DNA of 64,000 nucleotides from Clostridia bacterium (GTDB lineage Bacteria; Bacillota; Clostridia; Oscillospirales; CAG-272), in NCBI GenBank assembly GCA_017623355.1, contig JAGAPG010000022.1:1-64000 (forward strand), given 5' to 3'. Shown in pieces: positions 25,871 to 34,875 of the stretch (position 1 is the first letter of the stretch; each line of letters starts with the position of its first letter). The position numbers and the translations under genes were made by a program. The notes under the pieces were generated by a model. The model did no database searches, was not told where the DNA came from, and saw nothing but the letters and a program-made list of their open reading frames with translations.

Positions 25871-27973
25871 ATGAGCAAATGGATATGGCTTCCGCGAGAA
25901 AAATACCCCGCGCGCCAAAGCACGAAATACAGCGCGTTCATCGCTGGTGGCGAAACCTATACGGTGGCGGAATTTAAAAAGGAATATATATTTGAAAAAA
26001 GCGTAGAAAAGATAGATATATATGTAAGCGCAGACACATCCTTCGTTCTTTATCTTAATAACGAAGCGATAGCGACGGGCCCCGTGTGTGTAGGCGGCGA
26101 TTTTATGGGAAACGAAGCACCCCCTGAAAAATTCTACACATCTCGCGTTACAATATACCCTAAGACCGAAAAAATCAGCTTTTTCGCACGGGTCAGAATG
26201 ATGCCCGAAAAGCTTTGTGAATATTCAAAGGGATGTGGCGGATTTATGCTTTTTGGCGAGACAGTGCTTGAAAATGGCGAAAAAATAGATATAGCCACTG
26301 ATGAAAGTTGGCTTGTACGATATAACGGAAGTTATACTCGCGCGAATACATACGATCAGCGCATATCGCCTGACGAATATGTCAATGCTAAGACCGTAGA
26401 AGATATATGGAAAGCGACCGTTGCCCCGATTCCTGTAAGAACCGAAAAAACATACACCTTCCCCACTATAACAGTAAAAGCAGGCGAAAAAACAGATATA
26501 AAAAACGAGCTTGATATGATATACGCAGGATATGCGTGCATAAAAGCCAAAGCGAAGGGGGAAGTGTGCGTAAATCTGTGCTTGAAGGAGATTCCCTGCG
26601 ATCGTGGAAGCTGGGAAAGCGCGACGTTTATGGATGATGGAGAGTATCGCGGAATTAACCTTCATAGCGTAGGCGAAATAGAGGGAAATATAGAAAATAA
26701 ATCATCATCTGATGCCGAAATAGAAATAAGCGTGATAACCACTTGCTATCCTGTTTATAAGGAAGCAAAAACGGTAACGGACGATAGCGAGCTTAATAAA
26801 GTACTTGACGTTTGCCGTCACACGTTGAAATATTGCCGTCAGACTCATCATCTCGATAGCCCTCGTCACTGCGAGCCGCTTGCGTGTATGGGAGATTATT
26901 ATATAGAAAGCCTTATGACCGCATTTTCATTTGGCGATATGTCACTTGCCGAGTTTGATATAAAGCGCATTTCAGATCGACTTGAAAGCACAAACGGCAG
27001 GCTGTTCCATACAACATATAGTCTTATATTTGTTAAAATGATATATGATATATATAATATAACTAATAATATAAATATGTTAAAGGAAAGTGCGCACGGA
27101 ATAAACCTGATTTTCGATAGATTTGAAAGCTATATAGGTGAAACGGGGCTAATAGAAACTCCGCCCGATTATATGTTTATAGATTGGATATACATAGATG
27201 AAATATCAATGCACCATCCTCCAAAGGCGCTCGGGCAAACGTGTCTTAATATGTTTTATTACGGAGCGCTTGAAAGCGCGGAGCATATATATAATATAAT
27301 AGGAAGCAAAGCTCGTGCCGAAAAATGCGCTCTTATGAAGGAAAAAATAAAGAACGCGATAAATACGCATCTTTATGATAAGGAAAAAAGATGCTATTTC
27401 GAGGGATTGAATACAGAAACACCCGAAGAAATGCTGTATCAGTATCTCCCCGCGAATGTAGAAAAAAGATATTATCTTAAGCATTCAAATATATTAGCGG
27501 CGTATTTTGGGATTTGTGATAACGAGCTTGCAATTGAGCTTATAGACAGAATAATGTCAGACGACATAAAGGGTGACTATCAGCCGTATTTCGCACATTA
27601 TCTGCTTGAAGCGATAAATCGTTGCTCGTTAAGAGAAAAGTACACTTTAAAGCTTATAGATAAATGGAAAGCACCCGTACGAGAATGTCAAAAAGGACTT
27701 GTGGAAGGATTTATTCCGCCCGAGCCGACATATAACTTCGACCATAGCCACGCGTGGGGAGGGACACCGCTTTATTCGCTTCCAAAAGCACTTTTGGGAC
27801 TTGAAATAATCGAAGCGGGCTATAAAAAGATAAAATTATCGCCGTCGCTTTTGGGACTTAGCTATGCTCGTGTAGAGCTGCCAACTCCGTACGGAGATAT
27901 TTTGTGCGAAATGCATAAAGGAAAAAAGCCGAATATAACCGTTCCGAAAGAAATAACGGTGGATGTTTTGTAA
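25871..27973 (+). CDS. Alpha-L-rhamnosidase-like glycoside hydrolase (GH78-type), cytosolic
   Basis: 700 residues from ATG 25871 (AAGGGAG ten bases upstream; an in-frame GTG at 25862 is too close). No signal peptide, so it acts inside the cell. The N-terminal third is beta-rich (KKEYIFEKSVEKIDIYVSAD, LYLNNEAIATGP), like the beta-sandwich domains of GH78. The middle is an alpha/alpha barrel with LDSPRHCEPLACMGDYYIES and a C-terminal NFDHSHAWGGTPLYSLPKALLG, both usual in this clan. Substrate is inferred; other (alpha/alpha)6 glycosidases are possible. It uses ATA for Ile far more than the ribosomal genes do, which fits lower expression. No sugar permease is adjacent. Confidence 0.75.
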   Translation: MSKWIWLPREKYPARQSTKYSAFIAGGETYTVAEFKKEYIFEKSVEKIDIYVSADTSFVLYLNNEAIATGPVCVGGDFMGNEAPPEKFYTSRVTIYPKTEKISFFARVRMMPEKLCEYSKGCGGFMLFGETVLENGEKIDIATDESWLVRYNGSYTRANTYDQRISPDEYVNAKTVEDIWKATVAPIPVRTEKTYTFPTITVKAGEKTDIKNELDMIYAGYACIKAKAKGEVCVNLCLKEIPCDRGSWESATFMDDGEYRGINLHSVGEIEGNIENKSSSDAEIEISVITTCYPVYKEAKTVTDDSELNKVLDVCRHTLKYCRQTHHLDSPRHCEPLACMGDYYIESLMTAFSFGDMSLAEFDIKRISDRLESTNGRLFHTTYSLIFVKMIYDIYNITNNINMLKESAHGINLIFDRFESYIGETGLIETPPDYMFIDWIYIDEISMHHPPKALGQTCLNMFYYGALESAEHIYNIIGSKARAEKCALMKEKIKNAINTHLYDKEKRCYFEGLNTETPEEMLYQYLPANVEKRYYLKHSNILAAYFGICDNELAIELIDRIMSDDIKGDYQPYFAHYLLEAINRCSLREKYTLKLIDKWKAPVRECQKGLVEGFIPPEPTYNFDHSHAWGGTPLYSLPKALLGLEIIEAGYKKIKLSPSLLGLSYARVELPTPYGDILCEMHKGKKPNITVPKEITVDVL

Positions 27974-28047
27974 AAAACATAGGAATAAAAGCTCTTGAAG
28001 TCATATATATATAATAAAAAGGATATAAATCACAAAAAAGAAGGCAA

Positions 28048-28085
28048 GTTGCACATAAATGATAACATCAAATTGTGCAACATTT
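28048..28085 (+). terminator. Possible terminator after the GH78-like gene
   Basis: GTTGCACA pairs with TGTGCAAC across a long loop and is followed by ATTTAC; the T tract is weak. Confidence 0.4.
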
Positions 28086-28126
28086 ACAAAAATGTCGATA
28101 TGAGCAATAATTTTTGTGCAAATTGC

Positions 28127-28155
28127 TTGACATTTTAAAATAAAAGGGATATAAT
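28127..28155 (+). promoter_or_regulatory. Consensus promoter of the Cys-repeat surface protein
   Basis: TTGACA, exactly 17 bases, TATAAT. Both hexamers are perfect, which predicts high expression. Confidence 0.85.
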
Positions 28156-28189
28156 TAAGATGTAAAATTCATTTAAAGGAGAAATGGAA

Positions 28190-31100
28190 ATGAAAAAGAA
28201 AATTTTACTTTTTGCTTTGGCATTTATGATGGTGCTCGTTCTTTGTGCACAATTCGTATCTGCTGAAGAGCCTGCCTGCACTGAAGGTTCACACAACATT
28301 GCAGCTGCAGCAACGCCCGAAACAACAAAAGGTAACTGGGTTGTAGCGCCTGAGTACCTTATTGACGGCGATAGACTTACTGCTGGAGGATCATCACACG
28401 GCCATAACGAGTCTATAAGAACACTTACATGGTCACATCCTCAAGTACTTAGCAAACTCGTGTTTGTTGTTGGTGCTGAAGATGGTCAAACAGTACAAGT
28501 TGCTGGTCCTGGTGGTATGCAAAAAACAGGAACACAATCGTTTACTTTCAGAGTTAGATTGTTTGATGCTGAAGGAAATCAGATTTTTGAAAAATCTCAA
28601 GGTACCGATAACCAAATAGAGATTGTTATTGATCTCGCTGAGGTAACAACACCTGTTGCTAAGGTTGAAATTCAGAACATGAACTATTGGAACAACGGAC
28701 AATTCTTCTGCGAAGTTGAAGCTTGGTCCGAAGGCCACGGTTACAAAGAAATCTCTGATACAGCTACATGTACAGAGCCTGGTACAAAGACATACGAATG
28801 TATAATTTGTCAAAACCAAGTTACAGCTGATTCTGCACCGCACGGTCATACAGCTGCAGCTGATTGGAGCGTTGATGCTGAAAAAGGCACACACTACAAG
28901 GCTTGTACTGTTGAAGGTTGCGACGGCAGAGTTGACGAAGCAGAGCATGAATATACTGCTGAATGTGACATAAACTGTGACGTTTGTAAGCAAGACACAA
29001 GAACAGTTGCAGATGACGTAGCACACGTATTTGCATCTGACTGTGACACAACATGTGATGTTTGCTCAACAAAGAGAACAACTGAAACACCTCACATCTA
29101 CGACAAAGAAGGCGTAGAGGGTGAAGACAACTTGTACGTTGATTGTGATACAACATGTGACCTCTGTGGAGAAGAAAGAACAGCTCCTCACGTTTATGAG
29201 TGGATTTGTGATAACACATGTGCATATTGCGATGCTACAAGAGATGTAACACACACATTTGATAACGAGTGTGACACACAGTGTAACATTTGTACATTTA
29301 CAAGAGAATTTAAAGGTCACGTATACGATAGCTTTATCGACCCTGACTGTAACTACTGCGGAGTTAAACAACCCGTTATGACAACAGGTACATTGACTCA
29401 TGCTGAATACGTTGAGAGCGCTGTTTCTTACTATGCTACAAAGTATGAGCAAAAGGTTGACGAAAACGGTAACCTTGTATACGAACAAAAGAAAGACGCT
29501 GATGGCAATCTTGAAGTAGACGATGAAGGAAATCCTGTATACGATGAAACTAAACCCGTTTATGATATGACTAAGCCTCTTGAGCCTGAAGTAGCTCCTG
29601 GCGTTGCAGCTGAAAACGCAGCAGCCGGTAACCTTATGGACGGCATTACAAAGACAGCTGGTCTCTATGCACCCGGTAGCGACTGGTACTGCATTGAGCA
29701 GAACGGTTATGTATTGATCACACTTAAAGAGCCGACCGATATTCTTTCTCTTAAGATTTACGGTTGTGGTAACTGGTGTGAATTCAACATCAAAGCATAT
29801 GATGCTGAAGGAAATGAAGTTATTTCATACAACAACTTTATGAACGGCGGATATGGAGACGACGCTCAAAGCTTTGTAGCTTGGGCTGCTGATTCCTTTG
29901 AAGGCGCTAAGGAAGTTAAGACAATTAAAGTTACAAGTATCAGCTATAAGTGGAACGATCCTAAGACACTTAAGATCTCCGAAATCGAAATGAAGACACA
30001 CGTACACGCATACAATGACATTTGTCTTGATGATGCTTGTAAGGACTGTGGCGAAACAAGAGAAGTTCCCGGACATATCTTCGGAGCTGAAAACGCATGT
30101 GATATCACATGTAACAGATGCGGCCAAACAATTGGCGAAACTGACAAAGTACACGTATACGACGGCGACACAGTAGATGAAGAAGGCAACCTCGTAATCG
30201 GTTGTGACAGATTCTGTAACGTTTGTGGCGACGAAAGAACAGGTACAAAATCTCATACATACGATCAAACAAAGAACGGCATCAACATCTGTGATGACCT
30301 TGATTGTAACATCTGTGGCGAAGCAAGAGAGTCTGTTCACGAATATGACAATGATTGCGACGCTATGTGTAACAAGTGTGAATCTCTCAGAGAAGTAGTT
30401 CACACATACAAGTTCTCATGCGCAACCGAATGTATGGTTTGCGGTACTGCAAGAACAGGCGAGATCCACCAGTGGACCGGCACTTGCGATATGAGAATCT
30501 GCGAAGCTTGTGCTTCAATGGAAACAAATGAGTGTACATACGACAACGCTTGCGATACAACATGTAACGTTTGCGGTGCTACAAGAACAGTAGGCGATCA
30601 TGCTTACACAAACGCTTGTGACACAACATGTGACAACTGTGGTGCTACAAGAACAATAACTCATACATATGCTAACGCTTGCGACGCTGTATGTGATGTA
30701 TGTGGCGTAGCAAGAGAAGTTCCTGCACACGTTTACGCTAATGCTTGCGATGCAGAGTGCGACGTATGTAAGGCTACAAGAGAAGTAGCAGCACACGTTT
30801 ACGACAACGCTTGCGATACAGCTTGTAACGTATGTGGTGAAACAAGAGAAGTAGCAGCTCACGTTTACGACAATGCTTGCGATGCAGCTTGTAACGTATG
30901 CTCAGCTACAAGAACACCTTCTGCTCACGTTTACGACAACGGTTGCGATGCAACATGTAACGTATGTAACGTTGGTAGAACAGTATCCGCTCACAAATAC
31001 GGTGAATGGACAGTAACAGCAGCAGCTACAAAGGACGCTAAGGGTTCACAAACTCGTACATGCGCTGAATGTAAGACTGTTGAAACAGTTGAGATTCCTC

Positions 31101-31222
31101 AACTTGATGGCAAGATCGGTGGCGCAACAATCGCAGCAATCGTAGTTGGTTGCGTAGCTATCGTTGCAGTTATCGGTGCAGCTGCTTACTACTTCCTCGT
31201 TATCAAAAAGAAATCTGTTTAA
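28190..31222 (+). CDS. Secreted, membrane-anchored protein with about twenty Cys-rich repeats and discoidin-like domains
   Basis: 1010 residues from ATG 28190 (GGAG eight bases upstream; ATG 28184 is too close). A signal peptide (KKKILLFALAFMMVLVLC...VSA) is followed by a discoidin-like beta domain (about 30-185). Six Cys repeats come next (about 250-390), then a second discoidin-like domain (about 430-600), then fourteen more repeats to about 945. The unit is about 21-22 residues, H-x-Y-x-N-x-C-D-x2-C-N-x-C-x3-R, e.g. CDTTCNVCGATR. The end has one membrane helix (IAAIVVGCVAIVAVIGAAAYYFLVI) and a KKK tail, so the protein faces outward. Three Cys per repeat suggest disulfides or metal binding. 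Family function is unknown to me; carbohydrate binding by the discoidin domains is plausible. Confidence 0.8.
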   Translation: MKKKILLFALAFMMVLVLCAQFVSAEEPACTEGSHNIAAAATPETTKGNWVVAPEYLIDGDRLTAGGSSHGHNESIRTLTWSHPQVLSKLVFVVGAEDGQTVQVAGPGGMQKTGTQSFTFRVRLFDAEGNQIFEKSQGTDNQIEIVIDLAEVTTPVAKVEIQNMNYWNNGQFFCEVEAWSEGHGYKEISDTATCTEPGTKTYECIICQNQVTADSAPHGHTAAADWSVDAEKGTHYKACTVEGCDGRVDEAEHEYTAECDINCDVCKQDTRTVADDVAHVFASDCDTTCDVCSTKRTTETPHIYDKEGVEGEDNLYVDCDTTCDLCGEERTAPHVYEWICDNTCAYCDATRDVTHTFDNECDTQCNICTFTREFKGHVYDSFIDPDCNYCGVKQPVMTTGTLTHAEYVESAVSYYATKYEQKVDENGNLVYEQKKDADGNLEVDDEGNPVYDETKPVYDMTKPLEPEVAPGVAAENAAAGNLMDGITKTAGLYAPGSDWYCIEQNGYVLITLKEPTDILSLKIYGCGNWCEFNIKAYDAEGNEVISYNNFMNGGYGDDAQSFVAWAADSFEGAKEVKTIKVTSISYKWNDPKTLKISEIEMKTHVHAYNDICLDDACKDCGETREVPGHIFGAENACDITCNRCGQTIGETDKVHVYDGDTVDEEGNLVIGCDRFCNVCGDERTGTKSHTYDQTKNGINICDDLDCNICGEARESVHEYDNDCDAMCNKCESLREVVHTYKFSCATECMVCGTARTGEIHQWTGTCDMRICEACASMETNECTYDNACDTTCNVCGATRTVGDHAYTNACDTTCDNCGATRTITHTYANACDAVCDVCGVAREVPAHVYANACDAECDVCKATREVAAHVYDNACDTACNVCGETREVAAHVYDNACDAACNVCSATRTPSAHVYDNGCDATCNVCNVGRTVSAHKYGEWTVTAAATKDAKGSQTRTCAECKTVETVEIPQLDGKIGGATIAAIVVGCVAIVAVIGAAAYYFLVIKKKSV
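28945..29365 (+). repeat. First block of Cys-repeat units (six, diverged)
   Basis: Coding repeats 1-6 of the surface protein, spaced irregularly by insertions; the Cys, Asp and His positions are kept while intervening residues differ, suggesting an older block than the downstream one. Confidence 0.75.
30003..30995 (+). repeat. Second block of Cys-repeat units (fourteen, last seven near-identical)
   Basis: Coding repeats 7-20. From about 30535 the units are 63-66 bases long and nearly identical in DNA (ACGTTTACGACAACGCTTGC recurs), a sign of recent tandem expansion or homogenisation. Confidence 0.8.
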
Positions 31223-31260
31223 TTGATACTTTAGATAACAATAATTAGATAACTTAAGTG

Positions 31261-31295
31261 ACTCGGGGTTTATTTTAATAGAGTAAACCTCGAGT
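31261..31295 (+). terminator. Terminator-like hairpin after the Cys-repeat gene
   Basis: ACTCGGGGTTTA pairs with TAAACCTCGAGT (one mismatch). A near-identical, perfect version recurs after the first lipoprotein gene at 33030-33063. Confidence 0.65.
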
Positions 31296-31347
31296 TTACT
31301 AACTTATAATTATTAATTATTTTTCATAAGGAGGTAAAATTAAAGCT

Positions 31348-32997
31348 ATGAAAAGATTACTTGCGTTTTTGCTTGTTTTAATTATGCTCCTTCCTGCTAT
31401 CGTTGCCTGTGGTGACGAGGAAGCTCCTGCTGAAGAAAGCAGTTCAACAAAGCAAGAGGAAACATCAACAAAACAAGAAGAAACATCAACAAAAGAGCCT
31501 GATCAGACAACAACACAAGAGCCCGATCAGACAACAACACAAGAGCCCGATCAGACAACAACACAAGAACCCGATCAGACGACGACACAAGAGCCCGATC
31601 AGACAACAACTACTGATCCCGACACGACAACCGATCCCGATACTCCGGACGAACCGCTTTTCTCAACGAAGGATGATCCGTCTGATAGATGGAGTGGAGA
31701 AACTCTTAACGTTTTGTGTACAAGATACGGTGATACCGCAGGTGCTCCTTGGGGACAAATCGAGCTTAATCCTTCAGCATACGGCGAAGGCTTGAATACG
31801 GCATTTGAAAACCGTCAAGCGAAGATCCTTGAAATGTACGGTGTAACAGTTAACTGGGTTGAAGCACAAATGAACCAAGCCATCGTTAATGACCTTACCG
31901 AGGCAGCTAATGCTGAAAATGTAACGTACGAAATCGGTATTCCTCGTGCGTTTGAGGTTCAAGGAATTTCAACAGTTGTATTCGATATGGGTGATAGTGA
32001 ATACATCGATTTCAGAAACTCCTACTACAGCCAAGTAGCTTACGAGTGCATGACAGTTGCAGGCGTAACATTGTTTGCAGCAGGTGACTTCTCATTCCAG
32101 GATGAGCAGCTCGCACATATGATATTCTTTAATAAGGATATGCTTGCAACCCTTAATGATACTATTGACCTTTATGCTCTTGTAGAGCGTGGCGCATGGA
32201 CATACTCCATGATGGCTAACCTCGCGCGTGGCGTTTCCGGCGACGTAAACGGTAACCACGAGCAGGATGATGAAGACAAATACGGCTTCGGTACAAAGAC
32301 ACTTTCTAAGTTCTATCAGTACTTTGGAATAGCTGAGGCTACCGTAATTGACGGTATGTATCAGCTTACACTTAATGCTCCTAACGTTGACGAAGTAGTT
32401 TCAAAGATTATTGAGGTTAACGCGGGTAGCGAATGGTGCAGAGCTAACTGGGGCGGAGACTGGGGCGGCAACATGGGTACCGCGTTCTACGATAGCCGCT
32501 TGCTCTTCTATAATGATGCATCACAGGCTCTTGATAACTGGAGCGACATTGAATTCGAGCTTGGCGTATTGCCATTCCCGAAGCTCAATGCTGATCAAGA
32601 AGATTATTGTGCTCCTGTAAACAATGCTCAGCCTACATTTATCTGTATTCCTAAGGTTACAGGCGACAGAGAAATGTCTGAGTACTTCATTGACGTTCTT
32701 ATGTGGACCGGATCTGAATATATTATGCCTGCATATTATAACAATATCGAGCTTAAGCTTTCATCCGACTACGAGGCTGATATGAGAATTCTTAAGGAAC
32801 ACATTCACTCTAACATCTTCTACGATGTAGGTGAGATCACTTCCGGTTGGGCAGGACTTCTCGGTACTGTAAGAAGCAATGCTCACGCTGATAACAAGAA
32901 CAGCTTTAACGCGCTCTATCTCGAAAACGAGGGCACAGCTCAAACAACCATCGATGCATGGAATATGAACTGGGCTGCTTACGACGACGAAGCGTAA
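31348..32997 (+). CDS. Extracellular solute-binding lipoprotein, paralogue 1 of 3
   Basis: 549 residues. A lipoprotein signal peptide ends LLPAIVAC, so it is anchored by the lipidated Cys. Residues 23-100 are a Thr/Glu/Pro/Asp tether made of five copies of the 8-residue unit QEPDQTTT or close variants. The rest reads like a family 1 ABC solute-binding protein: WSGETLNVL, IPRAFEVQ, FNKDMLATLNDTIDLYALVERGAWTY, and a calcium-loop-like GDVNGNHEQDDEDKYGF. The ligand is probably a sugar, by family. AAGGAGG lies an unusual 13 bases before ATG. No permease or ATPase gene is near. It is the first of three tandem copies. Confidence 0.82.
   Translation: MKRLLAFLLVLIMLLPAIVACGDEEAPAEESSSTKQEETSTKQEETSTKEPDQTTTQEPDQTTTQEPDQTTTQEPDQTTTQEPDQTTTTDPDTTTDPDTPDEPLFSTKDDPSDRWSGETLNVLCTRYGDTAGAPWGQIELNPSAYGEGLNTAFENRQAKILEMYGVTVNWVEAQMNQAIVNDLTEAANAENVTYEIGIPRAFEVQGISTVVFDMGDSEYIDFRNSYYSQVAYECMTVAGVTLFAAGDFSFQDEQLAHMIFFNKDMLATLNDTIDLYALVERGAWTYSMMANLARGVSGDVNGNHEQDDEDKYGFGTKTLSKFYQYFGIAEATVIDGMYQLTLNAPNVDEVVSKIIEVNAGSEWCRANWGGDWGGNMGTAFYDSRLLFYNDASQALDNWSDIEFELGVLPFPKLNADQEDYCAPVNNAQPTFICIPKVTGDREMSEYFIDVLMWTGSEYIMPAYYNNIELKLSSDYEADMRILKEHIHSNIFYDVGEITSGWAGLLGTVRSNAHADNKNSFNALYLENEGTAQTTIDAWNMNWAAYDDEA
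31497..31607 (+). repeat. 24 base tandem repeat in lipoprotein 1
   Basis: Units of the type GAGCCCGATCAGACAACAAC, encoding QEPDQTTT, repeated about five times. The same unit occurs in paralogue 3 (35026-35120) and in reduced form in paralogue 2. Confidence 0.85.
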
Positions 32998-33029
32998 GAC
33001 TTGATTCGTTATTATTAGATAACTAATTG

Positions 33030-33068
33030 ACTCGAGGTTTATTTGAAAGAGTAAACCTCGAGTTTTCT
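33030..33068 (+). terminator. Terminator between lipoprotein genes 1 and 2
   Basis: ACTCGAGGTTTA pairs perfectly with TAAACCTCGAGT, followed by TTTTCT. Confidence 0.85.
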
Positions 33069-33114
33069 AAAATAAGAGTCTTTAAAATAATACAAAGGAG
33101 GTATTATTAAAACT

Positions 33115-34779
33115 ATGAAAAGACTACTAGCATTTTTGCTTGTTTTAATTATGCTCCTTCCGGCAATCGTTTCTTGTGGCGAAGAAGAAGCTCCTGCTGA
33201 TGAAAGCAGTTCAACAAAGCAAGAGGAAACATCAACAAAAGCTCCTGATGAGACCACAACAAAAGCCCCCGACGAGACTTCTACAAAAGCTCCCGATGAA
33301 ACATCGACAAAAGAGCCTGATCAAACAACGACAGAGCCCGTCGAAGACACCACGACAGAATCCGGTGAAGACACAACAACCGATACCGGTGATGATATAA
33401 CATCAACCGATCCAGTTATTCCGGAAGATCCGATTTATTCTACAAAGAATGATCCCAATGATAAATGGTCCGGCGAAACACTTAATGTATTGTGTACAAG
33501 GTACGGTAATACCGCAGGCGCTCCTTGGGGACAGGTTGAGCTTAATCCCGTTGCATATGGTGAAAGCTTTAAGACAGCTCAAGAAGACCGTAGTGCAAAG
33601 ATTCTTGAAATGTACGGTGTAACCGTCAACTGGGTTGAGGCACAGATGAACCAAAGCATTATCGACGATCTTAATGAAGCAGCTAATGCTGAAAACGTAA
33701 CCTACGAGCTTGGTATTCCTCGCGCGTTTGAGGTTCAGGCGCTTTCTACAGTCGTATTCAATATGGGTGACAGTGAATACATCGATTTCAGAAATTCCTA
33801 CTACAGCCAAGTAGCTTACGAGTGTATGACAGTTGCAGGCGTAACATTGTTCGCAGCAGGCGATTTCTCGTTCCAGGATGAGCAGCTTGCGTATATGATC
33901 TATTATAATAAGGAAATACTTCAAGGTCTTAATGACTCTATAGATCTTTATAAGCTTGTTGAAACGGGCAAATGGACGTATTCTATGATGGCAAACCTTG
34001 CGCGCGGCGTTTCCGGCGACGTAAACGGTAACCACGAGCAAGACGATGAGGATAAATACGGCTTTGCTACAAAGAGTGTAGCAAGATTTTATCAATATTT
34101 CGGTATAGCTGAGGCTTCCGTAATTGACGGTATGTATCAGCTTACACTTAATGCTCCTAACGTAACCGAGGTTGTTTCAAAGATCATTGAGGTTAACACG
34201 GGAAGCGATTGGTGCAGAGCAAATTGGGGCAGATCTGAATCCGGTGGATCAAATATGGGCGTTGCCTTCCTTGACGGCCGTATTCTTTTCTACAACGATG
34301 CTTCTCAATCGGCAGATAACTGGAATGATATCGAATTTGAGATTGGCGTATTGCCATTCCCGAAGCTCAATAATGATCAAGAGGATTATTGCGCTCCTGT
34401 AAATAATGCTCAGCCCACATTCCTCTGTATCCCTAAGGTTACAGGTGACAGAGAAATGTCCGAGTTCTTCGTTGACGTTCTGATGTGGACAGGATCTGAT
34501 TACATTATGAAAACATATTACGAAAACTTTGAGCTTAAGCTCTCATCCGACTATGAAAACGACTTGAGAATACTTAAGGATCATATCCATTCTAACATCT
34601 TCTACGATGTAGGAGAGATTACATCAGGTTGGGCGGGACTTCTCGGTACGGTAAGAAGCAATGCTCACGCTGACAATAAGGACAGCTTTAACGCTCTCTA
34701 TCTCGAAAACGAAGGCACAGCTCAAACAACCATCGATGCATGGAATATGAACTGGGCAGCCTACGATGACGAGGCATAA
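33115..34779 (+). CDS. Extracellular solute-binding lipoprotein, paralogue 2 of 3
   Basis: 554 residues, closely similar to its neighbours along the whole length (identical SNAHADNKDSFNALYLENEG and NMNWAAYDDEA endings). Signal peptide ends LLPAIVSC. The tether differs: KAPDETTT/KAPDETST units rather than QEPDQTTT. The ligand-site region differs locally (NWGRSESGGSNMG instead of NWGGDWGGNMG), so binding preference may differ. Spacing from AAGGAGG to ATG is again long. It has its own upstream terminator, hence perhaps its own promoter, which I could not identify. Confidence 0.82.
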   Translation: MKRLLAFLLVLIMLLPAIVSCGEEEAPADESSSTKQEETSTKAPDETTTKAPDETSTKAPDETSTKEPDQTTTEPVEDTTTESGEDTTTDTGDDITSTDPVIPEDPIYSTKNDPNDKWSGETLNVLCTRYGNTAGAPWGQVELNPVAYGESFKTAQEDRSAKILEMYGVTVNWVEAQMNQSIIDDLNEAANAENVTYELGIPRAFEVQALSTVVFNMGDSEYIDFRNSYYSQVAYECMTVAGVTLFAAGDFSFQDEQLAYMIYYNKEILQGLNDSIDLYKLVETGKWTYSMMANLARGVSGDVNGNHEQDDEDKYGFATKSVARFYQYFGIAEASVIDGMYQLTLNAPNVTEVVSKIIEVNTGSDWCRANWGRSESGGSNMGVAFLDGRILFYNDASQSADNWNDIEFEIGVLPFPKLNNDQEDYCAPVNNAQPTFLCIPKVTGDREMSEFFVDVLMWTGSDYIMKTYYENFELKLSSDYENDLRILKDHIHSNIFYDVGEITSGWAGLLGTVRSNAHADNKDSFNALYLENEGTAQTTIDAWNMNWAAYDDEA

Positions 34780-34875
34780 AATCAATTTATTGCTAATCGA
34801 CCTGAGGCATTTTTGTGTCTCAAGCCGTTGGTATAAAAATTAATTATTTTTCATAAGGAGGTATTTATTAAAACT

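Noticed and set aside
28433..29488. Long Cys-rich antisense frames opposite the repeat protein
   Set aside because: They are mirror frames of the repetitive gene, without ribosome binding sites.
30535..30995. Regular 63-66 base repeats could suggest a CRISPR-like array
   Set aside because: They are in-frame coding repeats of the surface protein with no spacer-repeat alternation.
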